Assembly: GCA_036785705.1 (NCBI GenBank)
Contig: JAWUZG010000004.1
Span: 9,582,501-9,646,500, forward strand
Direction of reading: 5' to 3'
Length of the DNA: 64,000 nucleotides
Origin: Acanthornis magna
Taxonomy: Eukaryota; Chordata; Aves; Passeriformes; Acanthizidae
In this document: piece by piece, positions 1-13,600 of the stretch
Layout: every line of letters starts with the position of its first letter
Numbering within the stretch: the first letter of the stretch is position 1
Made by a program: the position numbers and the translations under genes
The notes under the pieces: model-generated
Database searches by the model: none
What the model was told of the DNA's origin: nothing
Seen by the model: only the letters and a program-made list of their open reading frames with translations

Positions 1-3000
1 TTTTTTCTCATCTCAGAAGTTCTATTACAAGAGATTCCTTCAGGTGTTTTGATACTGAGACTTTCTCTGTATCTAGAAACTTATCTATAGCTGTGGATGC
101 AGATTAATTTTTAAATAGCAAAAAAAGAAATTTAGGAATATATGTATGCATTTTCCTTTGATGATTTAAGAATGCCCAAAGGAATATTTCCTATTCATAT
201 TAAATATTTAAGAAGATAAAGTGGTTGACAGATTCTTTACAAGAAAAAGAAACATAAACATTTGAGTTCATAAGTATTCAATATAACTGTTTCTGATCCA
301 TAAATTGAAATCTCTTCATGTTAATCACTTAGATCCTCTTCCTGACCCTTCCACACACCCCCAGACATCACACAGAATTTTCTCAGGATACGCAGTGCTA
401 GGAATTAACAGTGTTGTTGTCTCCTGTAAAATTATCAGTGTTTTGGGATATGACTAACATGAAGTAAGTTACACTTTTTGGTTAACCATTATGATTTATG
501 TTTTCCTGTTTTATGGAAAGATTACTTGAAAACTCAGTTGCAGATTCAATGAAAAAAATGGGTGCTTGGAATCCTGAGCACCAAAATCTCATCCCAAATC
601 AAAAATGAACTTTAATCTTTGTGTTAGTTAACCATCTGAGACAGTCTGTTGCAGTTTTTCTTTTGTGAGCATAAAAGTTAGAAGCTTCTTATGGTGTTTA
701 GTGTTTATAATGCATTTGTCTGGGCAGATGTTCTTGTAAAATTACTAAACCACTTCAAGTTATAAGCATAATTCAAATAAAGCTTGTTTCATCTGTGTGA
801 AGACTGATTCCTCCTCTCCAGACTTTCTAGAATACAAACATTATTACTGCAGTTTAATGTTATATGTGGATTGTAACCGCTAGTTCTCTCTGCTTTTTTC
901 TTTTGGTTTTTGTTCCTTGGTATGTTTATTTATAGGGGAGTTATGAGATTGTGATTGAAGTTGGAAAAGACCGTTCCCTTGGGCTTGAAAAGTGACTGAC
1001 CCCAATCAGCAGGGCTTGTTGTCAGTGCTGCTGGAATCTCTTCATGAGTGAGTGGAAAGTAGTTTCCTGTCAAGTTTAGTTAGGACTGGGTTTTTTCTCT
1101 CTCTTTTTTGTTTTTTTTTATCTCCAGCATAGACAATCTCTGTTTTTATGTACAGTGTGATTCCTGTGCTGTCTTAAAGATACAAAGAAGAAACCCTGTG
1201 TTTGAAGTAGAGAGACTATTACAGTCTGGTCACCTTTACTTTATGCCTCTGTAGTTTGAAACTAAGTTTGATTCTGTCTTTGCACAGTGTGTTGGACAGG
1301 TGATATGTGAGGCTACACAGGTAGAGAGTAGAAGTGTGTCTGATGATGCTGTGGTTGCATGAAGGAACAAAGAATATGCCTTGGAAGAAGGACATTTTCT
1401 TCATTCTCCAGTGAATGAACTGAAGGGAAACAAACAAAAACATCCTTCAGTTTTCCACACTGGACAATTAATAAATGCCAGGTTAGGGTTGTGGTTTGCT
1501 TTTTATTTGTTGAAGAAATTTATAAGGAAAAGTAGTTCAGTTGAGGGAATTGGATTCATGTTTGAAAAGACAGAATTACCCCTTTCTGGGAGTGACTTCT
1601 GATTTCCTTTCAACATTCCATCTTTAAAAAAATCCATTTTCTTTTGCAATATTTTTCTTAGTATGATTGTCTGGCATTGACCCTTTACATCGGGCAGATC
1701 CAAGAAGGTACACTTCTCAAGTAGCCATTTTATTTCTGGATGTTTCTGGCTATTGTTCCTGTTATTGTTGCAGTAGTGAACAAGTCTCATTCCTGTCATT
1801 TTCCCTCTCTAACTTCTGCTTTAGGAGGAGAAAAAAGAAAAGAGAAAAGGAAATTACTGAAGGGAGGCTGACATTTTTCACACTTACTTTTGATGGTCAG
1901 AAAATTTATTGAAGTGCTGTTCTTGACAGGATGGTTTCAGCTGTAATTCTAGCCTGGCCTCAGATCTGAGTCAGAGCCAGGATCTGACTACGACAGAGGG
2001 GCTTTGCCTAAAACCTACTCACAGTTCCAACTACATCAGCTACAATCACGGCTTCCTGCTTTTGTACATTGTTATCAGACTTCGTTATTAGACTAAAGTG
2101 CTCTGAGACAAATGGTGCTCTGTCGTAGAAGTGCCAAGTGTTACTAATTGTTAATAAAATATTTAATTAAATACTACCATGCTGGTAGTGATCATCTGCA
2201 AATTCACAGGGCAGGCTCTGAGATGGTTGGTATATAAGGAATTTGAGGCTTTTTAAAACAAATTTTACCCATTGTCACGAGGAATAGCACTCCTTTATGA
2301 AAAAGCCAAAATGCTTCAGTATGTCAGAGGATTACTTTTGTTTCCTACACATCTCGAAGCAACTGCTTCCCTCTCCCTTTGTTTGCTACCTTTTGACATG
2401 CTTACAGCGAGGAATGATTGAATATCTGATTAACTTCACGTAAGAAGCATTTTTGCCCAGTTTTCTGACGAGATGCCGAACCAGTCCAAATCCTTTGAGT
2501 CTTATGTAGGAGGTAATCCCACGATCCAATGTCAGAATAATCCCCCCAAGACAGCTTAAATATTTGTAGTTCTTTCTTAAATCAAGAAATCCCTTGGGGT
2601 TTATACCAATCCCAATTTAAAAAATGACTTGACCTGAAAACCCTGGAGGAATGTTTGAATGAGGTTGTCTTGCCTCTGGCTTCTTGGCCAACTTACTCTA
2701 ATAAGACGTGAATAAGATATACAAGGTCCTAATTTATAATATGATATGAAAATTATACATTCAGGGAAAGGCTAGGGGGAAAAATAAGGGATGGCAATGG
2801 TGATAGAGACAGCATTTATTGTGATTACTAGAAGGGGGCCTTAGTGGGCTGGGATTATTGTACTTTAAGTGAAATTGATTTTGTTCATGATTTGATTTTA
2901 ATCTAGTTTAGATGAATCAAATTCTACAAGGAGCAGATATTTAATTTAGTACATTAGGATGAAAAGGACATCAGTTCAGAGAAGTTTAATGCATATGATG

Positions 3001-4090
3001 TGATAAAAGCAGTATCTGATTATGAAGGTTTTTTATAGTAATTCCTTGTTATTTCATTACTTTTTGGACATTTTTTTTCTCTCCACATAATATTTTTATT
3101 AAAAACAGCCAAGATTCTAGTCTCCTTAATGATATTTAGGCTGATTGCCTAAGCAAAAACAATAATAAAGCTAAAAATTGGAGGAGGACGGGGAGGAAGG
3201 CAGAATTCCAGATTTACCACACTGATTTTTGCTAGAGATCTACTGTTGGAACAAACAGAAGATCCTTGCTCGGCTCCAGGAGACTTGCTACAGGCGAGCT
3301 CCTTTGCAGAACGAGCCCTGGCTGTCTTGTTGCAGACTGAAGTTGTAAACAGAGAGTCTGTAGAAACCAATCCCCTGCAATTTTCCAGTCTACTGTTTTC
3401 TAATCTAGGGGAGCTGGAATGGTTTGCAATTTGGAAGAAGTTAGTTGCTGTTGAAGAGAGGTCTCCTACACTTTAGCACTCAGGACCAGATGGGCCTCTT
3501 TTCTTCAGTTAACACCAGAGTTGGAAAAGCCATTCATACTGAGAGTGCAAAGTTCAGCTCGTGTACATAGGTACACATAGATTTCCTTTTCTCATAGAAT
3601 AATTCATGTGAAAATATTCCTACTTCACTCTCTGTTCCCTGACATCCAATTGCTAGCAGCCTCTTGTTGGAAGAAAGAAGTGCTGTTGATTCACTGGCTT
3701 CCTTGCACATTTTTAGCCCTGTTCTTTGGGTTGTTACAGATAAATCAGAGAAGTAGTTTCTTCACCGAGGAATGTTTTCTGTTCAGTTGTTTAATGAACA
3801 GACCTTTTATATGCTTAAGGAAAAGATTTTCTGTGATGGAAGGGACTTTATATTGCTGTCTACATTCACAAAGATTGGCATGGGTCACAGTGCTCTGCAT
3901 AGGAAAATAATAGAAAGAAATAATGGAGAATTCTTACATCATAGATGCAGGGCAGGAGTTGGCAGAAAAGCATTTTAATACATCAATCTGGGAATGCTTG
4001 ATTATATGTCACCTTGCTGCACTTGCTTGTGTTAAAACAAATTACGAGTGCTTTTGCCCTCTTTGTATAAAATATAATTAAGATTTTTCA

Positions 4091-4114
4091 TTTGCTGAAA
4101 TGCTTTTCAGCAAA
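4091..4114. repeat. Short inverted repeat, 10-bp arms
   Basis: TTTGCTGAAA (4091-4100) and TTTCAGCAAA (4105-4114) are perfect reverse complements around a 4-nt spacer. In single-stranded form this would be a compact stem-loop. It sits 245 bp upstream of another perfect palindrome at 4359. No gene is adjacent and there is no sign of a bacterial-type terminator, so a function is not supported. Confidence 0.75.
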
Positions 4115-4358
4115 AGGAAGAAAAAGAGAAGGGGGAAGATGAAAACAAAAAGGCAACTCTGTGGGCCTGACAGCCTGTGTCCAGAGGATGGGACCTTCCA
4201 TTTCAATGCTTAAATCTAATCATGTGTCTCAGGCAAAACTACATCCCCCTTCAACTCCCCCTTCCACGTAACAAGTTGTTCCAATTTAAAACCAATTTAG
4301 CTAAACTGGGACACTGGTGGATAATTGTCAGATGCCTCCTATTTGGCCGCAGAATTCA

Positions 4359-4378
4359 CTCTGGAGAAATCTCCAGAG
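4359..4378. repeat. Short palindrome, 9-bp arms with 2-nt centre
   Basis: CTCTGGAGA and TCTCCAGAG flank a central AA, giving a 20-bp near-perfect palindrome. Palindromes of this size can be dimeric transcription-factor sites or chance. Nothing around it decides between them. Confidence 0.75.
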
Positions 4379-6581
4379 ACGGGTTTACGCTGACGTAAAT
4401 GAAATTAAGATTTTAAAAGAGTACGCACTATCTGTGGAGAATGCATTGGATTTCCTGGTTATTTTACTCTTTTAAAGTTAGTACCTATCACCTGTTTTCC
4501 TGGTCCAAGAACTGTGGTCATTGTGCTTCCCCGTTAGAGGCTGACAGCCAGCGTAGGAGCCATTTGAAGGACACATGGAGAATGTGGTCTGGCATGACAG
4601 AGATGCACTTTGCCTTTCTGATTTGGAGTCTTGGCTCATTTTTGAAATATCCAGTAAATAACAGTCCCTGATGAATCAGCAAAAGTAGATGCTTTATTTG
4701 TTAGTATCTTTTACGGACAGCTGACAACAAATAGATATATTGTTTCTTTCTGTCCTTAAATACTAAGGTGTTGAGGGCAGCAACTTCAATTTTAGCTTGT
4801 TGTTTTAAAGTATAATGTAACATTGTTTTCTGTCATTAACTAATTGACACTGGCACATGAAACTGTATTATTTTGGATCACATGAAGGTCACTTGAGGTT
4901 TGAGTGAAGCTGTGTTTGACAAGGCAAAGGATAAAGCACTGAATTTGATCCGTGTCTTGTCAATAATCTTGGATTTCTTCTGCCTACAACTATAGTTTCA
5001 CTGCGTCTCTTGCTTTTTCCTTGAAATGCTGGCAGTAATGAGAATTTTGTTGTCATTGCTGACTATAAGTCCTGTACTGAGATTGCATCAGCTCATTTAG
5101 CAAGAGCTTTTCAGGGACCTACTGGCAGAATTGCTTTCCTTATTTTGGTCCTTCCATTTTGTGGATTTAACCCAGAAAGCAGTCTTCAGTAAAAGAGGTT
5201 CTACTCTTCTATCTATTAAAAAATTACCAGAACATGTTATGCTAAGGAATCCAATTTTCTTTATATGTAAGTGTTTTAAAATTTGCTGAATGCTGTAAAA
5301 CATTTTGTTTCATATGGCAAAGCTGACATCATGTCTTTAAGAGGAGAAGGGCAGAAGGGAGCAATGTAAACACGCAAACCTGGACATTGTATTGATGAGA
5401 TCAACGAATATGGTGTAATTAAAAGCTTGTGTATATTCGTATTTTTATAGTATTGTGTTTCCTTGCTCTTACTAGGCTTTAAACTGCCCGAAAGTGTGAA
5501 AGCTTTTATTCAATGTCACAGATGTGTGCGGGAGAATGCAAGCGGGTTGACATGTACTTGTCAGTGTCAGCTGAGAAAAGAGATGGCATGGATTGTTCAG
5601 TGGAACAATGAAGGAGGTGGTGTCTCTGGGACAATAGCATTAGCTGGCAGAGCAGATGGACTGCTAGCTTGGGAGGTCTAACTAATCCTCTGTCAGAACA
5701 AAGAACAAGAGTTTATGCTTTACTTGGCTAAAATCCACAAAAGTGAAACAGAAATTGGGATGTATAAGGAATCTTTAGTTAAGGCTACCAAGTTCAATAA
5801 TTTTGCCTGTAAAGGCTGTTTGAAATGTTCCAGAATGGGTGAATGTATCAACACAGGGATTCATTATTGTTAAGCAAATATAGAAATTTTAAACATAGGA
5901 ATAAACTCTCCTAGGTGAAATGATAACATAATTTCTTGAATGCAGAACCTTTCACTAGGAGACTATCTTCAGTTCTTTATAACTTTGCCAAAATTAACTT
6001 ATCTGACATTTTCCCTTGCCAAGATCTGCCTAGGCTCAAGTTTTTGAAAATGTCTAGAGGCAAAATATATTATTAAAATGAAATTAGAAAAACTCTTGTA
6101 GCTGTTTACTAGAGCAAATGTAGCCCCTCTGTGCTTTGAAAAATGAACCTGGCATTGCTAAGAGTGTATCTTTTACTCTTTCTGTGGGAAAACCACCCAT
6201 AGTTAGTCCACTCATTCACATTTAAAAATACCTCAGTTTGCCCTGGCTCGGTAGCAACATTTGCATTTGGCAGCTGAAGTCTGTGATTTGGGCCTGAATT
6301 GAGATTGCTTTATCTCTCAGAAATCAGTGGTGTGACCTGACTGCTCATGAACCATCCCTAAATAGCAATATCCATGTATAGGAGGATGAGCAGCTCTTTT
6401 CTTCCAGTATGGTAATTGCAGTGGGCTCTTGGTCTCCAGAGGGAGATTCTCATCTGTGTTTTCAGTAGTTGCCCAGTTGGTGCCCAAAAAGAACTGAGAA
6501 TTGCAGACTGGCTTGGTTGCAGGGAGGTGAGGAACAGGTGTGGAGTAGAAAATGGGGAATTTGTTTTGGGAGATACATTGG

Positions 6582-6594
6582 CCAGCAGGGGGAA
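6582..6594 (+). promoter_or_regulatory. Possible CTCF-like core motif
   Basis: CCAGCAGGGGGAA resembles the core of the vertebrate CTCF motif (CCASYAGRKGGC-like), except that the final GC is replaced by A bases. Short matches like this occur by chance in 64 kb, so it is only a candidate. It lies in a locally GC-richer block (about 6400-6680) within AT-rich sequence. Confidence 0.2.
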
Positions 6595-7048
6595 AAGACT
6601 GCAGGAGCCACCTGAGAGTCCCAGTGTGGCTCACGGGTGGTGCCAGCTGCAGCTGGGCAGGAATGTTAAAACTAGAGGTCAGAGAAAAGGTGGAAAATAA
6701 TATTGGCACCATAAACAGTGCTTATGAATCTGAGGGAGCAGTAGCAGAGACTGGATAGTAATGGCCACTGAGGAGAATGTCAGTGAGCAGCTCAGCATTG
6801 GACAAGAACTATGAACTAGAAATTCAGAGTTAGAAATATTCATGAGTGCTAACTGGAAGAGGGGAAGCTTCCTTTTGTAGGATTGCTGTGATACTGAAAG
6901 TGAGAAAGCCAGGTCAGCTGCCTCTGCCAGATATGCTGTCATCCTCTTCATTGCCTGGAAAGGGAATAAAGGAAACAGGACTTTTCTATGCCTGAAATTA
7001 TCTTGGAGACACATGACTTAAATGAAGGTCTCATTTCAGCAAAGAGTT

Positions 7049-7072
7049 GTGTTTCTCATTGTGTTTCTCATT
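7049..7072. repeat. 12-bp direct tandem duplication
   Basis: TGTGTTTCTCAT is present twice head to tail with no mismatch. It looks like a recent replication-slippage duplication. Confidence 0.7.
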
Positions 7073-10000
7073 CTCTGTGTGACAGCCTGTGATGCAGCAG
7101 CTCTGATGTGCAGCATGTCATGCTCTTGCCTCAGCAGATGAGGCCAAGGGGTATCTGTTCAGACCCTATGGGAGGCTGTGAAGTGCCAGCTGCTGGGAGA
7201 AGTGAGACCCTGGAGCTCTGAAACTTATTTCACACCTCTCTTGCTTTTTTAGTTTCAACAGATGCACATCAGCCTTCTTGGTGAAACATGCCCAGCAATG
7301 CTACCATATACTGCACAGTGATGATGTATGGATAATTCTGTTAATATTTAGAAAGAACTAACAAGCTATAGTGGGAGAATTAAGAGCCCTTGAGGAAGTT
7401 AATATTTTGGTATCAAGAACAGCATTCTGGAAAGGGTGTGTGGTGTATTCACTGAATAGTGAGGATAAAGTAAGCACAGACAAGCTGCTGTTTAACAAGC
7501 AGTGCGTGATCCGTGCACTCACTGAGAAGAAATTGCGGATGTCATTTGCAATGTTTATGTACAGAGAGGGGAAAAGAAAACAGAATGTTTGTTATTCTGG
7601 CATTTCCTAATTTCTGGTTACCTGATTTTGTGATATTAACTGCTGTATAATTTCAGCAGTGAAGCTTTCACTAATGTTCAGGCTAGGCCTACTACTCATC
7701 TTCCTTACACCAGAAGGCTTTCTTAAAAAAACAAATCCAAACCAAAACCAATCCAGCCCCCAAAAAACCCCACCTACCACAAAAATCTGTGCTTGCTGGG
7801 AAAGAGCTAAATATCAAGCCTTTTTTCTGTCTGCTTTGCTAATCTGGTAACTGTATTAGATTCGCAATTGCCTATGAGGTTATCTACCCTGTTAAAGCTC
7901 AGAAGAATTTTCAGTGACACTCATTTGTAGTTATACCTGCTGGGGGAAAGAAAGAGCTTGTGCAATTACAACTTCTCTTATAGCCATTGCTTATCTGAGT
8001 CTGCCTCCAAGTCAGGAAGCCTTTTCTGGCTTGAGCAGTGCAGTGAAGAATGACTCCGCTGCCAACAGAATGGAAACTCAAAACGAGATTGAGTTTAAAT
8101 CCACAGCTGGGACTTGAGCACTTGGCACCAAGGATCATAAGGTCATTGCAGTAAGACAGGGAACGTTCATGCATAGTGTGTAAGAAACGTATCAGCTTGC
8201 CAGTCCTCACTGCAGATTTCCATTCTGTGGTATATATGTGCTGTACAATAGATACACTTTTTTTCAACCTGCAAGAAAAACACAAGCCTGTATGATTTTT
8301 TTTTCTTTTTTATGGTCAGACAAAATATTTACCCACAGTAAATATTTATTTATTAGAGTTGTCACTTCCAACACAGTGGAAAATGGATTTTCATATTCTT
8401 TTTGATAAACAAAAGATACAAATGTCCTGTGAAATATGATTACATTGTTCAGGATAACAAAACTCACATAACTGAAGGCAACTTTTTTTTAAAACATCAA
8501 TATTTGGGATTTGTGTATATCTTTTAATGCCTTGCAGATTCCAGATTGCATGACCACTACATTTAGTTACAATATTAAATTCAGGGAAAAAATACAGATT
8601 GTTTGTAAGGGTAAAGCTATATTAGTAGACAGTTACAGGGTTACAGATTTTCTTTTCACTGTTTATTTCAGGTTAGATGTATTACCTTGCATTATTCTTG
8701 ATAAATGACCAAAAGAGAAATTGCTTCTTTTTAAAGAGCCAATATGACCCCTGAAACTGGAGGTGCATATTAATCTTACAGCCAATAATCCTGCCTGAAA
8801 AATACATAAAATGCATTTTAATAGAATCAGAAGTAATAATTTCTTGCAGTGAAAGAAAGGTGAAAGCTTCACTTAGACAGAAAGCAGATACCAGTCTTGC
8901 TTCAAGGACCCAGGGTGAAACTTGGTAGTCTACAGGAAAACAGGCATGGGAGCATATTTGGAAATCTGGAGGAGATTGAGTTGGCATGAATAGAATTGTT
9001 TGGTAAGAATGTACTAATAAGAAAAAACATACACTTGACATTTATAATCTCTTTGTGACTTCGGTAATTACTAATACACTGATCTCCCAGCCACTGAGCA
9101 TGTTTTGTCTGCCTTCTGATAAGTATGACAAACTTGTCAGAGATTAGATGTATGTACTTTATACAGTATATAAACTATACTTTTAGACATCCGAATCCTC
9201 ACAAGAGAGAGCTGATGAACCCCCTAAGCTTTGAAAAACAGAGCTTGCGTGGGATAATTGAAATGCCAGACATAAAGCCATATTAAACTGAGCTTCATCA
9301 GTTAAGCCTCTCACAGAGTCACATGTGCTGTATAAAAACTAGCAAAGCAACCAACTGGTATTCTAACTTTCACTTTCAGATGACAAGATTGATTTCTTTT
9401 TTTGTGGAAAATGGGGAAGGACGAGGATCTAAAAATGCAAATAATGCACACCAAGGATAGACTAAATGCATAAAGGAAACCATAAGAGCTCCAAAAGGTA
9501 GAGTTGAAAGCTCTGTAGTTTGATTTAAATAGACTGTAACACTGGAGACTATTAAAATAAAAATGAATCCAGATTTGGAAGTCTTATTGTTCGAGAAAAC
9601 ATTCAGTAAGAACTGGATGAAAAAAAACAAACCCAACCCTTCTGCAATTTGCTGAATCAAAATTTTTTTAAAAAAGAAAAAAAAGCAAAAAGAGTTTCAA
9701 GAGTGCTGGCATGTATTATTCTGAATTTAAATGGGCTCCCCGCAGTTGCTCAGTGAAGCTGGCATTCTTGACAGGCCAGCAACTTCAGTTTAGTGATCAG
9801 CTACTTTGGGTTTTAGGATCTGTGGCTCTGATAGGAACTGGGATGCTTCAGGCTATCCCCACTGCAGAATGGGAGGCAAATACAGTGAGAATTGGGCCTC
9901 TCAGCACTTCCAGTCTCCAGGCTCCTTGACAGAACACCCCTGGCATGACTGACTGCCCTTATGGGAGTTCTTAAAGCACTCTTTTGGATTCATTGGCAGT

Positions 10001-13000
10001 TCATCTATGCAGCAAACATAGACCCAAATATTTGTTAGGGTCAGTGAATACAGAGTCAGAGGAACTCCTCAGGGAAGCTGAATAGAACTTGCAGTAATGA
10101 GGAAAATGTCACTTTTCAGTGACTTCCCTGTCATTTTGTTCTGTTTTGTAGTGGTGTCTTCTTAACTTTGCTTGACAAAGCTTCCCACCTCTTCCAAAGC
10201 TATTCAAACTTTTATTTATACTGAAACAATTTTAAGTGCCAAATCCAGCATTTATTCAGTAAAACAGAATTTTTCTAGTCATGATATGTTGTGGTATCTT
10301 CATATTTATTTGATTTTTTTTTAAACTTTTTAAATTTTTTTTTCTGTTGGCAGGGCAGTTTCTCTGGCTGCAACTTTCCATGCTTCTCAAAATGGTGATT
10401 AAAGACTCACAACTCAGATACTGATTTACTGCTGATAGGTCATACTTCCTCTTCTCCCCAGTTAAATTGTGCTTTTCTTACCACATGACATGATCATGTC
10501 TGTTTAACCATTTCCTACCCTGCTTCCACTTGGATCTCTGTTGCATCATTTGCTGACAAACAGGAAACCTGTAAAATAAATAACTTGGTTTAACCTTCAC
10601 TTTACCCAAAGTTCTTACAAAACAGGTTTTGCTATTTTAAGGCTTGTTCTGCCAAATGACTAACACCCAACATCTTTATAAGTAAGTATGAAGGTTAGAA
10701 ATACAGACCTGTGTTTATTGGCACTACATTTATCTTGGCAAAATAACGGTCAGGCTCTTAAAATATGATAGAACAATAACCATTAAGCTCCCACCTCTTA
10801 ACCTTTCACTCTGGTTTTCCACCTTTATGTATTAACCACAGTGCTTTCTTTCATTCTGATTTATTTTTATTGTACACTCCCATCAGGCTTGCAGTAGTCC
10901 TGGTTTCTGTGGATTCTGTGTGCAAAACACACACTCTTGCAGTAATCCAAATTTTATTTATTCCTGTTCAGGGGCAAGGGGAGGGGGTTGAAGAGAAGTA
11001 TGGTGAAGCATTCTTTTCATAGTTTCTCTAGCAGCAGGTTACAAAATATCTTTGCTGTTGCAGGCAGCAGTGTACTATATAATGACAAAAGACTATTGAC
11101 AGATGAAGGAATCCATTAACTGTTTGTGGCTGTGATTTTTCTCATCTGTGGTGCGCAAGTTTCAGTGTATATTCTGCCAAACAAACCCATAGCTCATAGA
11201 CACTATAAAACAGTTTCAGGAGGTTTCGCTCATACAGAATACCTTTGTCTGCTAAAACTATTGTGGAATTACGCTGCTGACATTTCAGCCATTGAAAGTG
11301 GCCTTTCTTTGCTCTAATTAGACAGCTGAGACTGTCAGCTTTTTCCATGGAGTGAAATTTTTATGAGATTTATAGTGGCCACTTCTTCAAGAGAAATTAG
11401 CTGTGAAAGGACATATCTGAGTGGAAGAACTTGCCACTGTGCAAGCTGTGCAGGTTGTCTTTGAGAGTGTGAGGAGTGTTGTTAAAGACACACTGGCACA
11501 GGATGGGTGGTTTCACAGAGTCTTTTTTCAAAAATTAATTGTATGCATCCCAGGCTTGTCCTGTGAGTACAGAAGTGAGGGGCTGTCTTTGGTGGCACTG
11601 TAGAAACTTTCATGGCCATTGGCAGGTCATGCTCAGTAGACCATATTTAGTAATTGATTGGAATAGGCTTCTTTTTAGTGCTTTTCTGAGGTTTGTGGGA
11701 AAAGGCTCTTCACAGCCCATTCCTTTATTGGAGCAGTGCATCTGCACATCATTCAGCAGGATTTGCTAGCTCTCGGGCTCCTGAGTACTGTGACCCTTTC
11801 AAGGAAGGAAAATGCTACATTGCTGAATTTCCCTCAAATACCTCATCTACTATTTGTGTCACTTGGAGTTTAGTGTTTACAACTCTTGAGAGAACAAAGC
11901 CTTGAGAAGGTTTCAATAAAAGTAGACAGAAGGGTGGTATACTAGGAGTTGTTATTTTGTTTGTGAGGAAACAAAGGCAGATGTGATGTATATGAAAATC
12001 AGAACTCAGGGTGTATATAGTGTATGTAGTATTGCAAAATCTACCACACAAGATGATCTCTGCTTGTCAGTGATACTGGATTTTTAGGATCAAATGATTT
12101 GATGTTTAAAACAAGACAACTTGCCAAAATTATTGCATTCGTATCTTCAGTAGATGCACTCCTTCTCCAAATCAATAAAATACCCATCCTCAGCTTTCAT
12201 TAAGCATGAGCCAAATGTCACCACCTCCTGATAGTGTGCTGCAGGATTCCAATATGTAGCTGCCTTCTGCTTATACTCCAGTAAGCTTGTGATAAGTTCA
12301 CTTTAAACCAGATTTTCTTCCTGTTCCTTGCTTCCTTACCCTTCTTTCTTTGCTCATAAGGGTTTAATTTTCACTAGCTTGCCAAAAGCGTAATTATACT
12401 TGCTGCATATAAATACCCAGTGGAGATCAGAAGAGAAGACAGAGAAAGTAATTTTTAGAATTCTAAAAAAAATGTCAAATGTAAACTGAAAGTGCCAACA
12501 GTATTGGAAGTGTGTGGGCTGGATCACTAATTTCCACTAAGGCAGGCTTCATTCAAGGGGAAAATATGGTTAAATTAGACACACTTAGGTAATGAATTCT
12601 TGCATATCCCTAATGAGCACTTCAGATTACTGGCTATTAGAATTCTAGTACACCCAACCTAAATTTGGATGGGATATTGCCTACACAACTCTCAGGAAAA
12701 AGAATTGCATTCACTTTTTAGTGTATGGGCAGTTCATTTGACTGTATAATGTTGTGTGTCATAAATGCTGTCAGTTTAAATAGGATTTAACTATCTGTAT
12801 ACACAGAAAATACAGTCTGGATTATGTGGAAAGTCCTTGTTCTTTGTGTTAAATTGTGATTTGCTGAATACCAGTGAGACAACTTTAGCAGATTGAAATT
12901 GCAGCAGCACCAGTGACTTTTAGCAAGCTCTGCTTGCTGATTTGTGGTTGGAAAAGAACAAAATAATTCTGCACTTAGTACATACTAGTTTTAAAGTTGT

Positions 13001-13189
13001 CAGGGCATTCATTTATCACTTTGTGTAACCTTTGATGGACAATATGGACTGTGGGTTGGTCAGTGAAACCACAAATAGAGTTTACATTATTTAGAGTTAT
13101 ATTTTGACACAGGTTGTATTTCCGTTAGCATGGCTTAAAGAAAAAAATTAGCCTTCAGATCACAAAGGTGAAATTCAGATAGTCTGAAC

Positions 13190-13260
13190 AGAAATCCATT
13201 GAAGTCAATGAAAAGACTCCTGTTAATGCAAATAGACCTTCCATTAGACTGAAGACCATC
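13190..13260. repeat. Possible remnant of an old amniote interspersed repeat
   Basis: The phrase 'ccattgaagtcaatg' at about 13197-13211 and the flanking words resemble a short palindromic-core phrase (ATTGAAGTCAAT-like) that I associate with old interspersed repeats in turtles, crocodilians and birds. Similar words appear near 53640 and 63350. The match is short and from memory, and I cannot name the family. Confidence 0.2.
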
Positions 13261-13578
13261 TTTTTCAAAGTTCTTCTGAGCTCTTCAGTCGCTTGTTTTT
13301 ATAGATTGCTTTTTCTCTAATTCTCTTACTAAGAGTGTCTTTTACTGCTCTCTTTTTCTCTATTTTGCCCTGATAGCTTTCTCCTTCTGGGCTTTTATTC
13401 TGGATCTCACTGTTAACTTCTGTAGACTTGTACAGAGTTAAATCCCCATCTTTTCAATCAAATAACTCTTCAAAACTCGTTCCTTTTATGGAGCCTTTAG
13501 ACAGAACCCATTGAATTTAATAAATTTGAAAACCAAATAATATATTAGGCAAGCACACAATATGGTTGATTTCCTTCA

Positions 13579-13600
13579 CTGGAAAACTGTGGTTTTCCAG
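13579..13600. repeat. Short inverted repeat, 9-bp arms
   Basis: CTGGAAAAC (13579-13587) and GTTTTCCAG (13592-13600) are perfect reverse complements with a 4-nt spacer TGTG. No associated gene or element was found. Confidence 0.7.

Noticed and set aside
3246..3476. 76-codon frame in slightly CpG-richer sequence, considered as an exon
   Set aside because: Both strands are open across much of it, the translation has no known domain, and there is no conservation evidence available.
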